DNA from: Alnus glutinosa | Taxonomy: Eukaryota; Streptophyta; Magnoliopsida; Fagales; Betulaceae | DNA: 64,000 nucleotides | Reading direction: 5' to 3' | Assembly: GCF_958979055.1 (NCBI RefSeq) | Contig: NC_084886.1 | Coordinates: forward strand, 1,507,001 to 1,571,000 | In this document: one piece after another, positions 11,037 through 21,210 of the stretch | How positions within the stretch are numbered: position 1 is the stretch's first letter | Layout: each line of letters opens with the position of its first letter | The notes under the pieces: generated by a model | What the model saw: only the letters and a program-made list of their open reading frames with translations | Database searches by the model: none | Told to the model about the DNA's origin: nothing | Program-made: the position numbers and the translations under genes

Positions 11037-13194
11037 ATTAAAGATTATGGCATGAAGATTTTATGGCATGTTTTTATTTCCCTGGTGTTGTAATTTTCTC
11101 ACTGAGTTGTCGAACTCACCCCTTTTTCCCCAAATATTTTCAGATGACCCAGTAAGACGATGTCATTTCTTAGTATTGGCGTAGACCTCGCTAAGGGCAA
11201 TAGATCTTTGTGGTCCGACCAAATCTTTATTTTTTATAATTTGTCTTTTTTTTGGAGTTCAAGGCTTTGTAAATAATTATTAATAGACAGAAATAATAAA
11301 ATAGAAAGTTAAAATCTAGATATTGTAAATGCACGCTTCCATTTAAATGTTTTTAGCACCCAAGTTCGTGTTTCCTCTTATATCTCAAAACGGGGGCGTG
11401 ACACAAGGAGACAAGCTGATCGGACTTTATTTATCAGAAATCAAGGTGCTCACAAACTCATTGCTCAAATTTATGTTGATGACATTATTTTTGGAGCCAC
11501 ATTAGACTCTCTTGCCCATGAGTTTTCTGAAGAGATGAAGCAAGAATTTGAGATGAGTATGATTGGTGAGCTAAATTATTTTCTTGGTCTTCAAGTAAAA
11601 CAAATTGCTGAAGGCATCTTCATCTCCCAATCCAAGTATGCTAAACATCTGGTTAAGCGTTTTGGTCTGGATGGGAAGAGTTGTGCCCGAACTCCCATTA
11701 GTACCAGTGTCAAGATTAGCAATGATCTTGCAGGAAAACCAGTTGATCCATCTCTTTACAGGAGTATGATAGGGAGTCTCCTATATCTTACAGCCAGCCG
11801 ACTAGACATTGCTTTCATTGTGGTAGTTTGTGCTTGCTTTCAGGCAAATCCTAAGGAATCTCATCTCACTGCAGTCAAGCGCATCATCAGGTATGTCAAT
11901 GATACTCTTCCTTATGGCATATGGTATTCCAGAGAAATAAATCTTGTTGTTACAGGATACTCTGATGCAGACTAGGCTGGAAATGCTGATGATAGGAAGA
12001 ACACCTCGGGAGGATGCTTCTATGTGGGAAACAATCTTGTAGCTTGGATGAGTAAGAAACAAGCCTCTATATCTCTCTCCACTGCTGAGGTTGAATATAT
12101 TGCTGCGGGAAGTTGTTGTACCCAATTACTGTGGATGAAGACACTGCTAAGCGACTACGGATTCTCACAGGATACCATGATTATCAACTGTGATAATACT
12201 AGTGCTATCAACATTTCCAAGAATCCCGTTCAGCACTCTCGGACCAAGCACATCGACATCAGACATCACTTCTTGCGTGATCTTGTGGAATCCGAGGTAG
12301 TATCTCTCTCTTTCATCCCACTAAAAACCAATTGACTGGCATTCTTACCAAACCGCTAAATGGTAGCAGTTTTGAGTCCCTTCGGAAAGCCATTGGTGTT
12401 TGTGACATGTACTAGACATGTTTTTCCAAGCTAGGATGAGATTTTCTTTTTGTCTTGTCCTCTGATAGCATGATGTTCTTTTTTTTTCTTTTTCTTTTTT
12501 TTAAATAATAATAAAATAAAATAAAATAAATTGGGAGCTTTGTGGCAGGACGGTTCCTTCAAAAGGTAGGCCAGCTATCTCATGTATTTTTTTTTTCTGG
12601 GTTATTAGTTCATTGTGCATTGATAAATTATTCTTACATATGGTTGAGAACATAAGTCTGACATATGCAAAGTGTTCCTGCTCACTTTTTATGATTGATA
12701 GCTGCTTTTCTCATGGGATGACTTCATGCACTATCCAAGGCTCCCTAAAGGTGTGTATTTTCCTCTTTAACATTTTGCTTCTGGGTACTCTAAACAAGAG
12801 AGAGGTTTTGACAAGATGGTTAAATTGACCAAGATACTAGTTGAACCTAGAACCTAAAAACTCTGGCACTCTCTAGGTTGCAACAGCAAAAGAATCAAGT
12901 AGTAAATCATATGAATTTTGCGCTTTAATTGTATATTCATTGCTTATGTGCTGAATTTGCTATATGCCTCACACACACACACTTGCTTTTTATTAGAAAT
13001 CAATTTCAATTTTCATTAACAAAATATATATTTTCTTTAAATTCCGCATTTAGATATTTTGTTACATATTGATCACATACACACGGTAAATTAGAAGTCT
13101 TTTATTTTTTCATATTTAATAAATACAATTTATTCATTGCTAAATTTCCTATTTATTTTCTTGGTCTTTACATCTCAATAAAACGAGAAATGAT

Positions 13195-13310
13195 ATATCT
13201 CCTACACGTCTCATTTTCAAATCCACCATTGGATTTATGGAACCCACATTAGGTCCAAGAAATTCAATGATAGATTTGAAACTATGGAGATGTGTAGGAG
13301 ATGTATGCAG
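13195..13310. mobile_element. Foldback MITE, Mutator-type family, copy 1
   Basis: The left arm (GAGAAATGATATATCTCCTACACG) pairs with the right arm (GATGTGTAGGAGATGTAT). The interior CCACCATTGGATTTAT...ATTCAATGATAGATTTG is shared with the copy at 14924. The right end is not sharply defined. Confidence 0.6.
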
Positions 13311-13435
13311 TGGCATAGTCATGTTAAGGCCAGCAAGGGCTGCGGCCCCTACAATTGGTTTAAAAAAAAAATGTTATAAGAAAATTTGTTAAGTAATTGA
13401 TCCACGTCCTCATTGAGATCTCAACAAAAGCTCAT

Positions 13436-14902
13436 TGATAAGTGTTGAATGTTACACATTCAAACCCCTTAATTTACATATGTTAAGCTCTTAGTTTTGT
13501 TATAGTTTGATGTTTTGTATTGTTTTTGTGTTTTCTTGTATTTTACAGGTTTTGGAAGAAAATTCATCAAATTCCAAGATTATAACGAAGTCAGCAAACT
13601 CACTTTTGGATATATTCAATTCCAATCAATTTTGAATTTAAGGAAAGAGAAGTCGGCAAAAATTCGTTATTTTTGAAAAGAATCCAAAATGAGCACATCT
13701 CAGTAATTTCATCATAACTTTCGGCTCAAGTATCGGATTGCAACGAAATTAGTGGTGTTGGAAAGATAAGATAAAATCAAATAAATATGTCAGAAATATA
13801 TTTTTCTTAATTCGGATGTTTACCATGCCAAAATTGTCCCGCAATAAAAGACTATAAATCTGTACGAATTTTGGAATCCTTTTCCTACTTGGATAGAAAT
13901 TTCAGAAAAAGAAAAGACTTGTAATTATTCTATTTGGACTAGAAGACCTACTTAGAATTGTTCTAGGATTCCTAGAGCTTCTAGAGCTTCTCTAATCCCT
14001 ATAAATAGGCATCTAGCCTTTGAAGAAAGGACACACAAGCTTTGAGGAAAAATTAAAGGCTACATCATGAAGGAGGTTCTTTCTAGTTTTTATTTTATTT
14101 CTTTATTTATTTTCTGTATGTATATAATTTTAGTTTATATTAGTTGTAACTAATACTTTAGTTAGGGCTCGATTGAAGCCCTAATCACGTCTCTTTAAGT
14201 TTATCAATTTGCTTTACTACAATTTATATATTGATGCTTAATTTGATTAATTATAGTTTCTTGAATTCCTTGAATGTTTATGTTTGGCCATCATATGCAT
14301 GTGGTATGAATTTGTTATTTATGTCAATTTGGATGACCGAGTCCTGGGCATAATAGAGTAACGAAAGAACCCCGACACAGGTTCTTGAATTAATCAACAT
14401 AAAGACAACTGAAATAGATACCATATTTCAATCTTAGTGTGTTTACCGATTTCCGTGGATTTATGCTTCCTTGAAGAACAACTTAGTAGATACCATGCTA
14501 AATCCTTCAAGGGAGAAAAGAGTTAGAGTAGATACCATGCATAACTCGTTACTTAGGGAAATCAATAGCTTTAGGAGAAGATACCATTCCCTTGTGGCTG
14601 GTAAGCATTAAACATCATGTTATGATTATAGTACTATGCATATTGCAAATCTTATTTGAGTATGATTAGCGGTGGATATCGAAGCCCTACCTTTTCTTCT
14701 TATTATTTTTAATTCAATCTTTTATCCCGTCTTATCAAATTTATTTCTTTTAGGAATATCTTTTTAAACATAATTTACCAATCCTCGTGGAAATGATCTC
14801 GTATTTGCCTGCTATACTATTGTTTTGATCTTGTGCACTTGCGAGTAAAATGTATAAATATTTGCCTATTTATTTAAGTAGATATTTGCACAACACTCAT
14901 CA
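13436..14902 (+). mobile_element. LTR fossil (solo LTR or LTR-only relic), about 1.47 kb
   Basis: The ends are TGATAAGTGTTG and CAACACTCATCA, which form inverted TG...CA termini. A TATA-like CTATAAATAG at about 13999 fits plus orientation. The end region (CTCGTGGAAATGATCTCGTA, then CTTGTGCACTTGCGAGT) resembles LTR ends of Athila/Tat-type gypsy elements, which is an inference. No coding domain is present and no 5-bp duplication abuts the ends. Instead an 18-bp direct repeat lies just outside, at 13412-13429 and 14905-14922. Confidence 0.55.
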
Positions 14903-14914
14903 AAATTGAGATCT

Positions 14915-15099
14915 CAACAAAACGAGAAATGATATAAATATATCTGCTATACATTTCTTACACATCTCATTTTCAAATACACCATTGGATTTATAGGACC
15001 CGCATTGGGTCCCACAAATTCAATGGTGAATTTAAAATTTGATTGTATAAAAATGTGCAGGAGATGCATCATGCATGTGTATAATTTCTCCAACAAAAC
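14915..15099. mobile_element. Mutator-type MITE with perfect 9-bp target duplication
   Basis: The element is 14924-15090 (167 bp), from GAGAAATGATATAAAT to GTGTATAATTTCTC. The exact 9-bp duplication CAACAAAAC lies at 14915-14923 and 15091-15099. It is the same family as the copy at 13195. Confidence 0.85.
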
Positions 15100-15566
15100 A
15101 TGTCAATATATTACATGGATAACATAAAGCAATTCTCAATGGGTATGTTTGTTAAATCACGCACATCTCACTTATGTATTTTCAAGATTTTTTTTAAAAC
15201 TCTTCACTTATTAAAAGTTGAAATCTCTTTTTAAATATCAAATAACCATACGGATTCTTAGATTTGGCCTCATCATTAAAACATTTTTCAAAACAAACCA
15301 CATAATGTTTTGCAAAAACACAACAATTCTCACAAATCACTATAGTTCTCAACTTTTGATAAAAAAAGAAAAAAAAAAAAAAAGTTTGTATGATAACGGT
15401 GGGTCTGGCTATCTTCACCGTCTTCGTTGAGCAGGTGGAGGCTAACTCCTTGAACTATAATTAAAATTGAATTTGTTTTGATAATCTAATTTACAATTTG
15501 CGTGTACTTTTACCTGCATAACAGCACCCACAACAGATTTTTTTTCTTTTTTTCTTTCATCATTGG

Positions 15567-15676
15567 AGAAACATTAACAATTTTTTAATAGTTTAGGAGG
15601 ACATTGTCTTAATTAAAGTTTGGGAGAACATTGTCAATTAGGTGGTAGTTTAAGGGAATATATGAATTTTGCCCTA
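15567..15676. mobile_element. One-arm relic of the 'AAACTACCA' foldback family
   Basis: The wording GGGAGAACATTGTCAATTAG then GTGGTAGTTTAAGGG matches the right arm of the 739-bp foldback at 49129-49867. No left arm was found. Confidence 0.5.
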
Positions 15677-16411
15677 TAATTTTGTATAACATAACTTGAC
15701 AACTGGAATTTAAATGAAATACGGTGACTATCGATTAAAATAGAGTTAAACGTAAATATGTATAGTACATAAGAATTTTTCATTTACAAGCATATTGTTA
15801 AGTTTTCATTTACATAGCACTTCCTGGAGATCTTCTACACATGCGCCCTTTCTCCGTCCCTCTTCCGTCTTTTTCCACGTGTCATTTTTTTTTTTTTCTT
15901 TTAACAAGAAAAGGTTGAAAACCCAGGGGTCGACATTTAGGGTTCATTTTCAAAATTTTCCCCATTTCCCAAATCTCCCCCTCTCCACCATCCCCTCCCC
16001 CATTGACCGACTGCTGCCCAACGGCCGACACCGTCCGGCCCTCTTAGACCACTGCAGGCCATTGATCTCGACCCGCGACCCAGCAGACCGTCGACCCCAA
16101 ACGAACGGCACCCATGACCCATCTCCATCTCTTCTGACCAACATCGTCCCGGCAAGACTTTCTCTCAGACCGACGACCCATTTCTCTCTGAGATCTGCCG
16201 ACCACCATTTCCCCCCATTTTTGTAGATGCATGACCTACCCTACTATTTTATACATGGGCTAGTTCTTTCGATTTTATTTTTGAGATTTGCTTTGGAATG
16301 TATGTTTTCATAAGCTTGTGTTGTGTTGAATACAAAAGGTTATATCAGGACCGGTGATGCTTGTGATTATAGTTTTTCAGCATTTTTATAATTCCATCTA
16401 GTTTTCACTTT

Positions 16412-16417
<6 letters not shown>

Positions 16418-16446
<29 letters not shown>

Positions 16447-16501
16447 CGGTCGGCCACTGTGGATTTTTGTTGTGTTTTTTCTCTCTCTCTCTCTCTCTCT
16501 C
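16418..16501. repeat. Two (CT)n microsatellites
   Basis: CT tracts lie at about 16418-16443 and 16482-16501. They are separated by a segment containing CCACGGTCGGCCACTGTGG, a short palindrome-like sequence. Confidence 0.85.
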
Positions 16502-16740
16502 AACGGCCGGTCGTTGCTAGGTTTTGTTAGGATAATTTTTTGTTGTCTTTTTTTGGTTCTTGAAGATACTCGCCAGGTGTTCGACAAAATGTCTGAACCG
16601 AATTATGACTAATACCAAAACAAACCTATTTTCAATGTTTACCATGCACAATTGTGACCAATGTATTCTTAAGAACAAGAGGCTTTGGAGGCCTAGCTTT
16701 GATCATCCTTTCAGTATATAAATTGATGTTTTATGAATTG

Positions 16741-17015
16741 CTCCCGAGATAAACTTTCCAACCGTTGCTTGAGGAACCTGCTTTCCATGCCCAATATAAG
16801 AATTTGCTGGTCGAGAAATTCAAGTGCACCTGAAACTTCATATCCATATGCCTGTAAGATCAGATTGGCCGATAATGTCAAATCTTATGCTAGCAACTAG
16901 ACAACTCTAAGGTTGAGGATTTTAGTTTCTGAAAGACTTTCCTGCAAAGCTTGGACATTTCTTTCCAGTTCATCTATAAATTGAAGTTTCTTCATGCATG
17001 ATTGTTGGGTAAATT
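16741..17015 (-). pseudogene. bZIP34/61-like transcription factor fragment, two exons
   Basis: Two exon-like blocks on the minus strand match the bZIP of the plant bZIP34/bZIP61 group. The first (about 17015-16942) encodes KQFTQQSCMKKLQFIDELER followed by NVQALQ; the family has QRSRVRKLQYIAELERNVQ. The second (16851-16741) encodes EVSGALEFLDQQILILGMES then FLKQRLESLSRE, after an intact CTTACAG acceptor. The donor after the first block reads GA instead of GT at 16941-16940. The basic region is missing and the reading frame is not a full gene, so this is a captured or decayed fragment. It lies inside the candidate Pack-MULE. Confidence 0.65.
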
Positions 17016-17626
17016 GCTTGTATTTTGTACATACTATATTGTTAGTGGAAGCACTTACAGTTCTAAATTTTACAAAACTAGATCTAAAACTACTTTGAAA
17101 AATCAAATAGTAATAGTGCAGCCTCTAAACAGGTTAGAATCAAGAACAGTGTTAAATAGAGATTAATCATATTGGATCAGGAAGCAAAATATTAGCTCGG
17201 TAGCACAAGTTATTGTAGATCAACAGCTGGTGTTACTGGTATTGTGTTAGTTTAGATTAGAGATTATTTGTAGGGAATTAATGAATGTTAAAGAAAGAAC
17301 TTCAGTAATATGGGTGTTGCGGTTTTTGCGGTTTAGTTTAGATAAGAGATTATATGTCATTGTTTCATTCTGCAATAAAAATAGCAATCACTGTAATCAA
17401 CATTAATTCACAATTACCACTTACCATGTGTCAAGAATGAAACATTAAGGAAAAACAATTTATTCCATGCAACCACCTCCTAAAGAACAATAAACTAGCA
17501 GTCTTTAATCAATTGTTAGAAGTAAGATTTGTATAAAAAAGAACTAAAAATATTTAAAATTAAAAGAAGATGAATTCAATGCAAGTGAAGATACTAGAAG
17601 TGGTTTTGAAAGAAATAGAAAATAAA

Positions 17627-17752
17627 ACCTGCCTTCAATAATATCAACAAGATTTAAGCATCCAACCCTATGCATTGCTTGCAGAGTTTGAGTAAGTGAT
17701 TCCGTCAATGTAGGTTTTTTCTCTTTCAATTTTTCCTATTCGAGAAGAAACT
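17627..17752 (-). pseudogene. MOR1/XMAP215-family (TOG) exon fragment
   Basis: The minus strand encodes EKLKEKKPTLTESLTQTLQA followed by MHRVGCLNLVDIIEG. This closely matches a TOG-domain exon of plant MOR1/GEM1, a microtubule-associated protein (VLLEKLKEKK..TQTLQ.MYKAGCLNLVDVIED). It ends at a donor-like GGCAG|GTTTTA. An in-frame TAG precedes EKLKEKK where the gene has LLEKL. Only this exon is recognisable and no flanking MOR1 exons were seen, so it is an isolated fragment. Confidence 0.65.
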
Positions 17753-17923
17753 TGTTATATGGCCAGAATTAAAACTTCAATAACCACTTTTTCACGCATA
17801 GTAACAAAGTTAACGATTCTGTTTGTACATAGGATTCACAAAAACCTTAATACATGATCCACATAGCATAATTAATTGGAGATATTTTAAAGGCTACAAA
17901 TGGACAGATTTTCCTCAAAAATG

Positions 17924-17928
<5 letters not shown>

Positions 17929-17964
<36 letters not shown>
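17929..17964. repeat. Poly-T run
   Basis: This is a homopolymer run of about 36 T. Confidence 0.9.
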
Positions 17965-17966
<2 letters not shown>

Positions 17967-18477
17967 CAATTTAAAAAATGTGAGACAGATTTTGAGAGTT
18001 GCAACATTCACTCACATTAACAACTTATGTGCAAGATATAGTTAGATAAAAAAAAAAGCAGCCATCCACCATAGGCAGTTGTAAAGGTAGCACCCAATGC
18101 ACACAAACAGGATAAGATTTCAAGTATATTAAAGGGGAGTAAAGCTTATGGTGTCCACTTATCTCCACAGTGTATAGCTACAAAAATTCATCTACAGTTT
18201 CAACTGAGCATCAGATTTACTCATGGCTTGGAAATTCTTTGAAAATAAATCTGTTAGTACACCATTATTTGGAAAAAGAAAAAAAGAAAAAAAAGACATG
18301 ATTAATAGGCTTTTTATGCATTTCAAAAATTCTATACCTGTCAATGAAGTAAGAATTAGAGAATTGCAACAATACAAGACAAGAAAGGGGGAAAAGGAAA
18401 CAATTAACAACTAGCTTCTATTTTACTTACACAGCAGCACCAAAAAAATTTGAGCAAGAATATCACCTAATTTCAGA

Positions 18478-18578
18478 AGGCGCAAGTGAAGACCTTGGAG
18501 AAGGAAGTGGAGACCTTGCTGCAAGTGGCCATTAAATGTGTTAACAATTCACCCGACGCAAGGTCAAGCATAAACTAA
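18478..18578 (+). pseudogene. Possible receptor-kinase C-terminal fragment
   Basis: A plus frame after an acceptor-like TTTCAG encodes KTLEKEVETLLQVAIKCVNN followed by SPDARSSIN and a stop. LLQVAIKCVNxSPxxR resembles subdomain XI of plant receptor-like kinases. It is short and there is no other kinase motif nearby. If correct, it is a third unrelated gene piece inside the candidate Pack-MULE. Confidence 0.35.
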
Positions 18579-19130
18579 ATTGCTACCATGATCAACACAC
18601 TAAAAGATGAAGAAGATAGATCCATGTCATTTGAACAATGACGAGTAATCTCTTGCTTATCAAAGTCAGACCCAAGTTATAAAACATTAGAAGAAACTTG
18701 TCGGAAGAAGCAATATTTTGTTCTTTTCAACCAATAGTTGAAAGATAAAAACAAAACTTCATCACAAACCCATCATTCAGAAACCTGAATAGTACTCAAA
18801 CCAGTTAGAGAAGCAAGTGGAGACGTTGGAGACGGTTTGAGATCAGTTGACACTGGAAATAGGGGGAGCTCGGTCGGCAGTGGATATGGGCAGATTTTCG
18901 GTCGGCGCCAGAAAAGGGAAGAGATCTGCCGAAAATGGGGGAGATCAGCCGAAAAATGGGGGAAGGAGATTTTTGAGGGAGAAAATGGGGAAAATTTTGG
19001 GGAAAAATGTTGAAAACGCAGGTCTAGGTCTGTCAAAGTAGAAAAATGTAAAATTATTTTATTTTTTTAATAAAATGGCAGTCCCACGCTGGAAAGGGAC
19101 GGACATGAGACCAAAGAAAGTCTCATGTTT

Positions 19131-20609
19131 AGCATTTCTCCGCTTGCTGATTCAGAGCGCTTCGGATAATTGCCAATTTGAAGGTGCCACTGCGCCACAA
19201 TGAGAGTATATGAAGACTGTTAGTGCATTAAAATGGTCCAGCTCTCGAGGCACGTTATGGATATGGAGGTTTGTCCTAGAAGCCATATTGGCAGCATTTT
19301 CCAACCACTATCAGTCTCACTACGGGTTCTAACCAAGTAACTATCTCAACGTAATTACAAAAGAAGAACCCAAAAAAAAAAAAAGAACCCTCTACATAAC
19401 AGCTAGTGACAAACTACAAAACGCTTCTACCTAAATCTTCATTTCTTAAAATCGTGATTGTTGATTTTAGCCGACGGTCACAATTTTGGCATATCATCTA
19501 TTTTTCAGCCAAAAAGTTTAAAAAATTGCTTTTGGGGCCAACAACCACAAATAGGGCAAGTATTGGGATGGTCCGGTCACTCGCTCATGCATGAGAAGTG
19601 CTTTTTTAAACTTATTTATTTTTTTATTTTTTTTCAATAGATGGCGTAACAATACTGTAATTATTCATATTAAAGGAACTATTTCAATTTTAAGATTTGC
19701 AGATGATCTGATACCAAAGAATAAGATGGGTACAACCGTACAAGCTCATGGGGCGCTACAACTTCTGAAAAACCTTTAGAATGAATTTTGCAGATTTTAT
19801 AGGAACCAGCAACTCCTTATATGCTGTTCTTCATGAGGTTATCGTTTACCCCAAAATATCTACAATAACCTACAAACAAAATCTCAGTCTCTCCAAATCA
19901 AGTTTGGCTTGTTAAGCAATCAAGTTTATACCATTGAACCCAAGTTTATTTGAGCGTGTAAGGGTTTAAGGCATAGCTTGTTTTGTCGGCAACCCTAGCT
20001 ACCAAAAGTGCTATGCTGGGCACATTCGTTGCAACTCATTGACGTATTCCTCGGTGTCACAGGCAGTATAATTGAACATTTGGACCACCAACAATGACTC
20101 AACATAATTACATAATTGAAATTTTGTTGAAAAGGCATCTCGGCAACATTTCATATTAAGAAGTCCTTTCGAGTAAAAAATAGTTTAATCTTAATCTACA
20201 TGCTAAGAAGTCCACTACAGCTGAAACGAGCAGCAGCGAAATTAACAGATCTAATGCACCCAAACAACTCTTGCAAATCCGTGCGTGCCTAGAGCCTACT
20301 TAAACCTAAAAAGAGAGAGCAACGAATTTCACAAGCTTGATACAGTGTTCATCAATAGACATGGCGTCTTTATACACGAATTACAAAGAAAATAGGATAT
20401 TTGATGACTTCTTTTATGATTAATAAATAAATCTTGAGCATATACAGTAGATTAATTTTGAACTATCATTTTCCTCGCCTACAATGATATCATGGGTTAG
20501 AACATACCAGGCTAACATGCAAAGATAACAAAAGAAACTGAAGATCGATGGCGCAATCATACAGCCATAGATAATCAGCAATCTATACAAAATTGAAATG
20601 ATCACCACG
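19131..20609. other. Intergenic, no gene recognised
   Basis: AT-rich DNA with short frames only. The part nearest 20.6 kb is likely 3' UTR or downstream sequence of the DUF493 gene. Confidence 0.5.
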
Positions 20610-21179
20610 CTACAAAAAGTACTTCATCCGTTCATCTCTCCTCATGGCATTGTATACAGCTTGGACCTGGAGTACAATAATTTTCATGTTAACAAACACG
20701 AACACAAGATATAAACCATATTGGTTCGCCTAGTTATCTACACTAGTGTTCTGTCCATGTGGATTTCAAAGTAATGCATGTCATTTCCTTCTAGAGAGAG
20801 AAGAAATTTCACTGATATCTGGTTTGGGTTAATATGTCTGCATGAGAGAGAGAGAGAGAGACCTGCTCACTCGAAACGACTTGAACGGGTCCAATGTTCA
20901 CGGATACATATTTGCCTCTTGATGACACTTTCTGCTTCACCCGACCCTGTTTAAAACATGATGTTGTGAGATGAGTATTTTCTTAATGTGTTTTAGCTCT
21001 TGATAAGCTGTCAAAACACACATCAGAAATTATACTTCAAGAATGATCTATATTACTCTGAAATGGGCACACTACTTTTCAAAGAACACAACAAAACTCA
21101 GGAACTTGAATACATTAGCATCTTAATTGAGGCAAACTTTGGGAGTAAAATGAAATCCATCATGCACTAAGCTGATCAA

Positions 21180-21210
<31 letters not shown>

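Larger units (their letters stand above)
7989..11408. mobile_element. Solo LTR, probable Ty3/gypsy (Tekay/Del-like), with 5-bp target duplication
   Basis: The element runs 7994-11403 (3,410 bp), from TGTAATGCCCC to GGGGGCGTGACA. It is flanked by the exact 5-bp duplication CAAGG at 7989-7993 and 11404-11408. The TGT..GCCCC/GGGGC..ACA ends and a length over 3 kb are typical of Tekay/Del chromovirus LTRs. No internal coding region exists between the ends, so it is a single LTR left by recombination. It lies inside the copia reverse transcriptase region, so it is younger than that element. It carries GA microsatellites, a hairpin MITE and an 88-bp tandem repeat. The family call is inferred from the termini and length. 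Confidence 0.8.
5700..12900 (+). mobile_element. Ty1/copia LTR retrotransposon fossil, broken
   Basis: This is an old copia element. A 5' LTR-like part (about 5700-6490) has repeated GTCCGGACG words and a TATA-like CTATAAATAG at 6148-6157. It is followed closely by integrase (about 6496-6954, with the DDE-core context IRSDHGREFENSKF and TPQHNGVVERK). Reverse transcriptase follows at about 7465-7990 and 11409-11980, with the family motif YVDDIIFGA near 11475. RNase H lies at about 11980-12335 (ISLSTAEVEYIAA, TKHIDIRHHFLRD). Gag and protease are not seen, and no 3' LTR was found. A non-coding tail may run to about 12.9 kb. A 3.4-kb solo LTR sits inside the RT region. The element is clearly broken in several places and old. 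Confidence 0.85.
15850..19130. mobile_element. Candidate Pack-MULE carrying host gene fragments
   Basis: The left (about 15850-15980) and right (about 18965-19130, reverse-complemented) ends align loosely in the same order. Both have CGTCCCT..TTCC, then a T-rich block, then CATTTTCAAAATTTTCCCCA or its close relative, then AATCTCC. GC-rich subterminal stretches follow on both sides (15960-16230 and 18830-19010), as in Mutator-like elements with long TIRs. Between them lie fragments resembling a bZIP gene, a MOR1-type gene and possibly a receptor kinase. No transposase was seen. The outermost ends and a 9-bp duplication could not be fixed. Confidence 0.4.

Noticed and set aside
15795-16232. Frames of 143, 72, 64 and 62 residues on both strands
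   Set aside because: Pro/Ser/Arg-rich frames in GC-rich subterminal DNA of the candidate Pack-MULE, with overlapping open frames on both strands and no domain.
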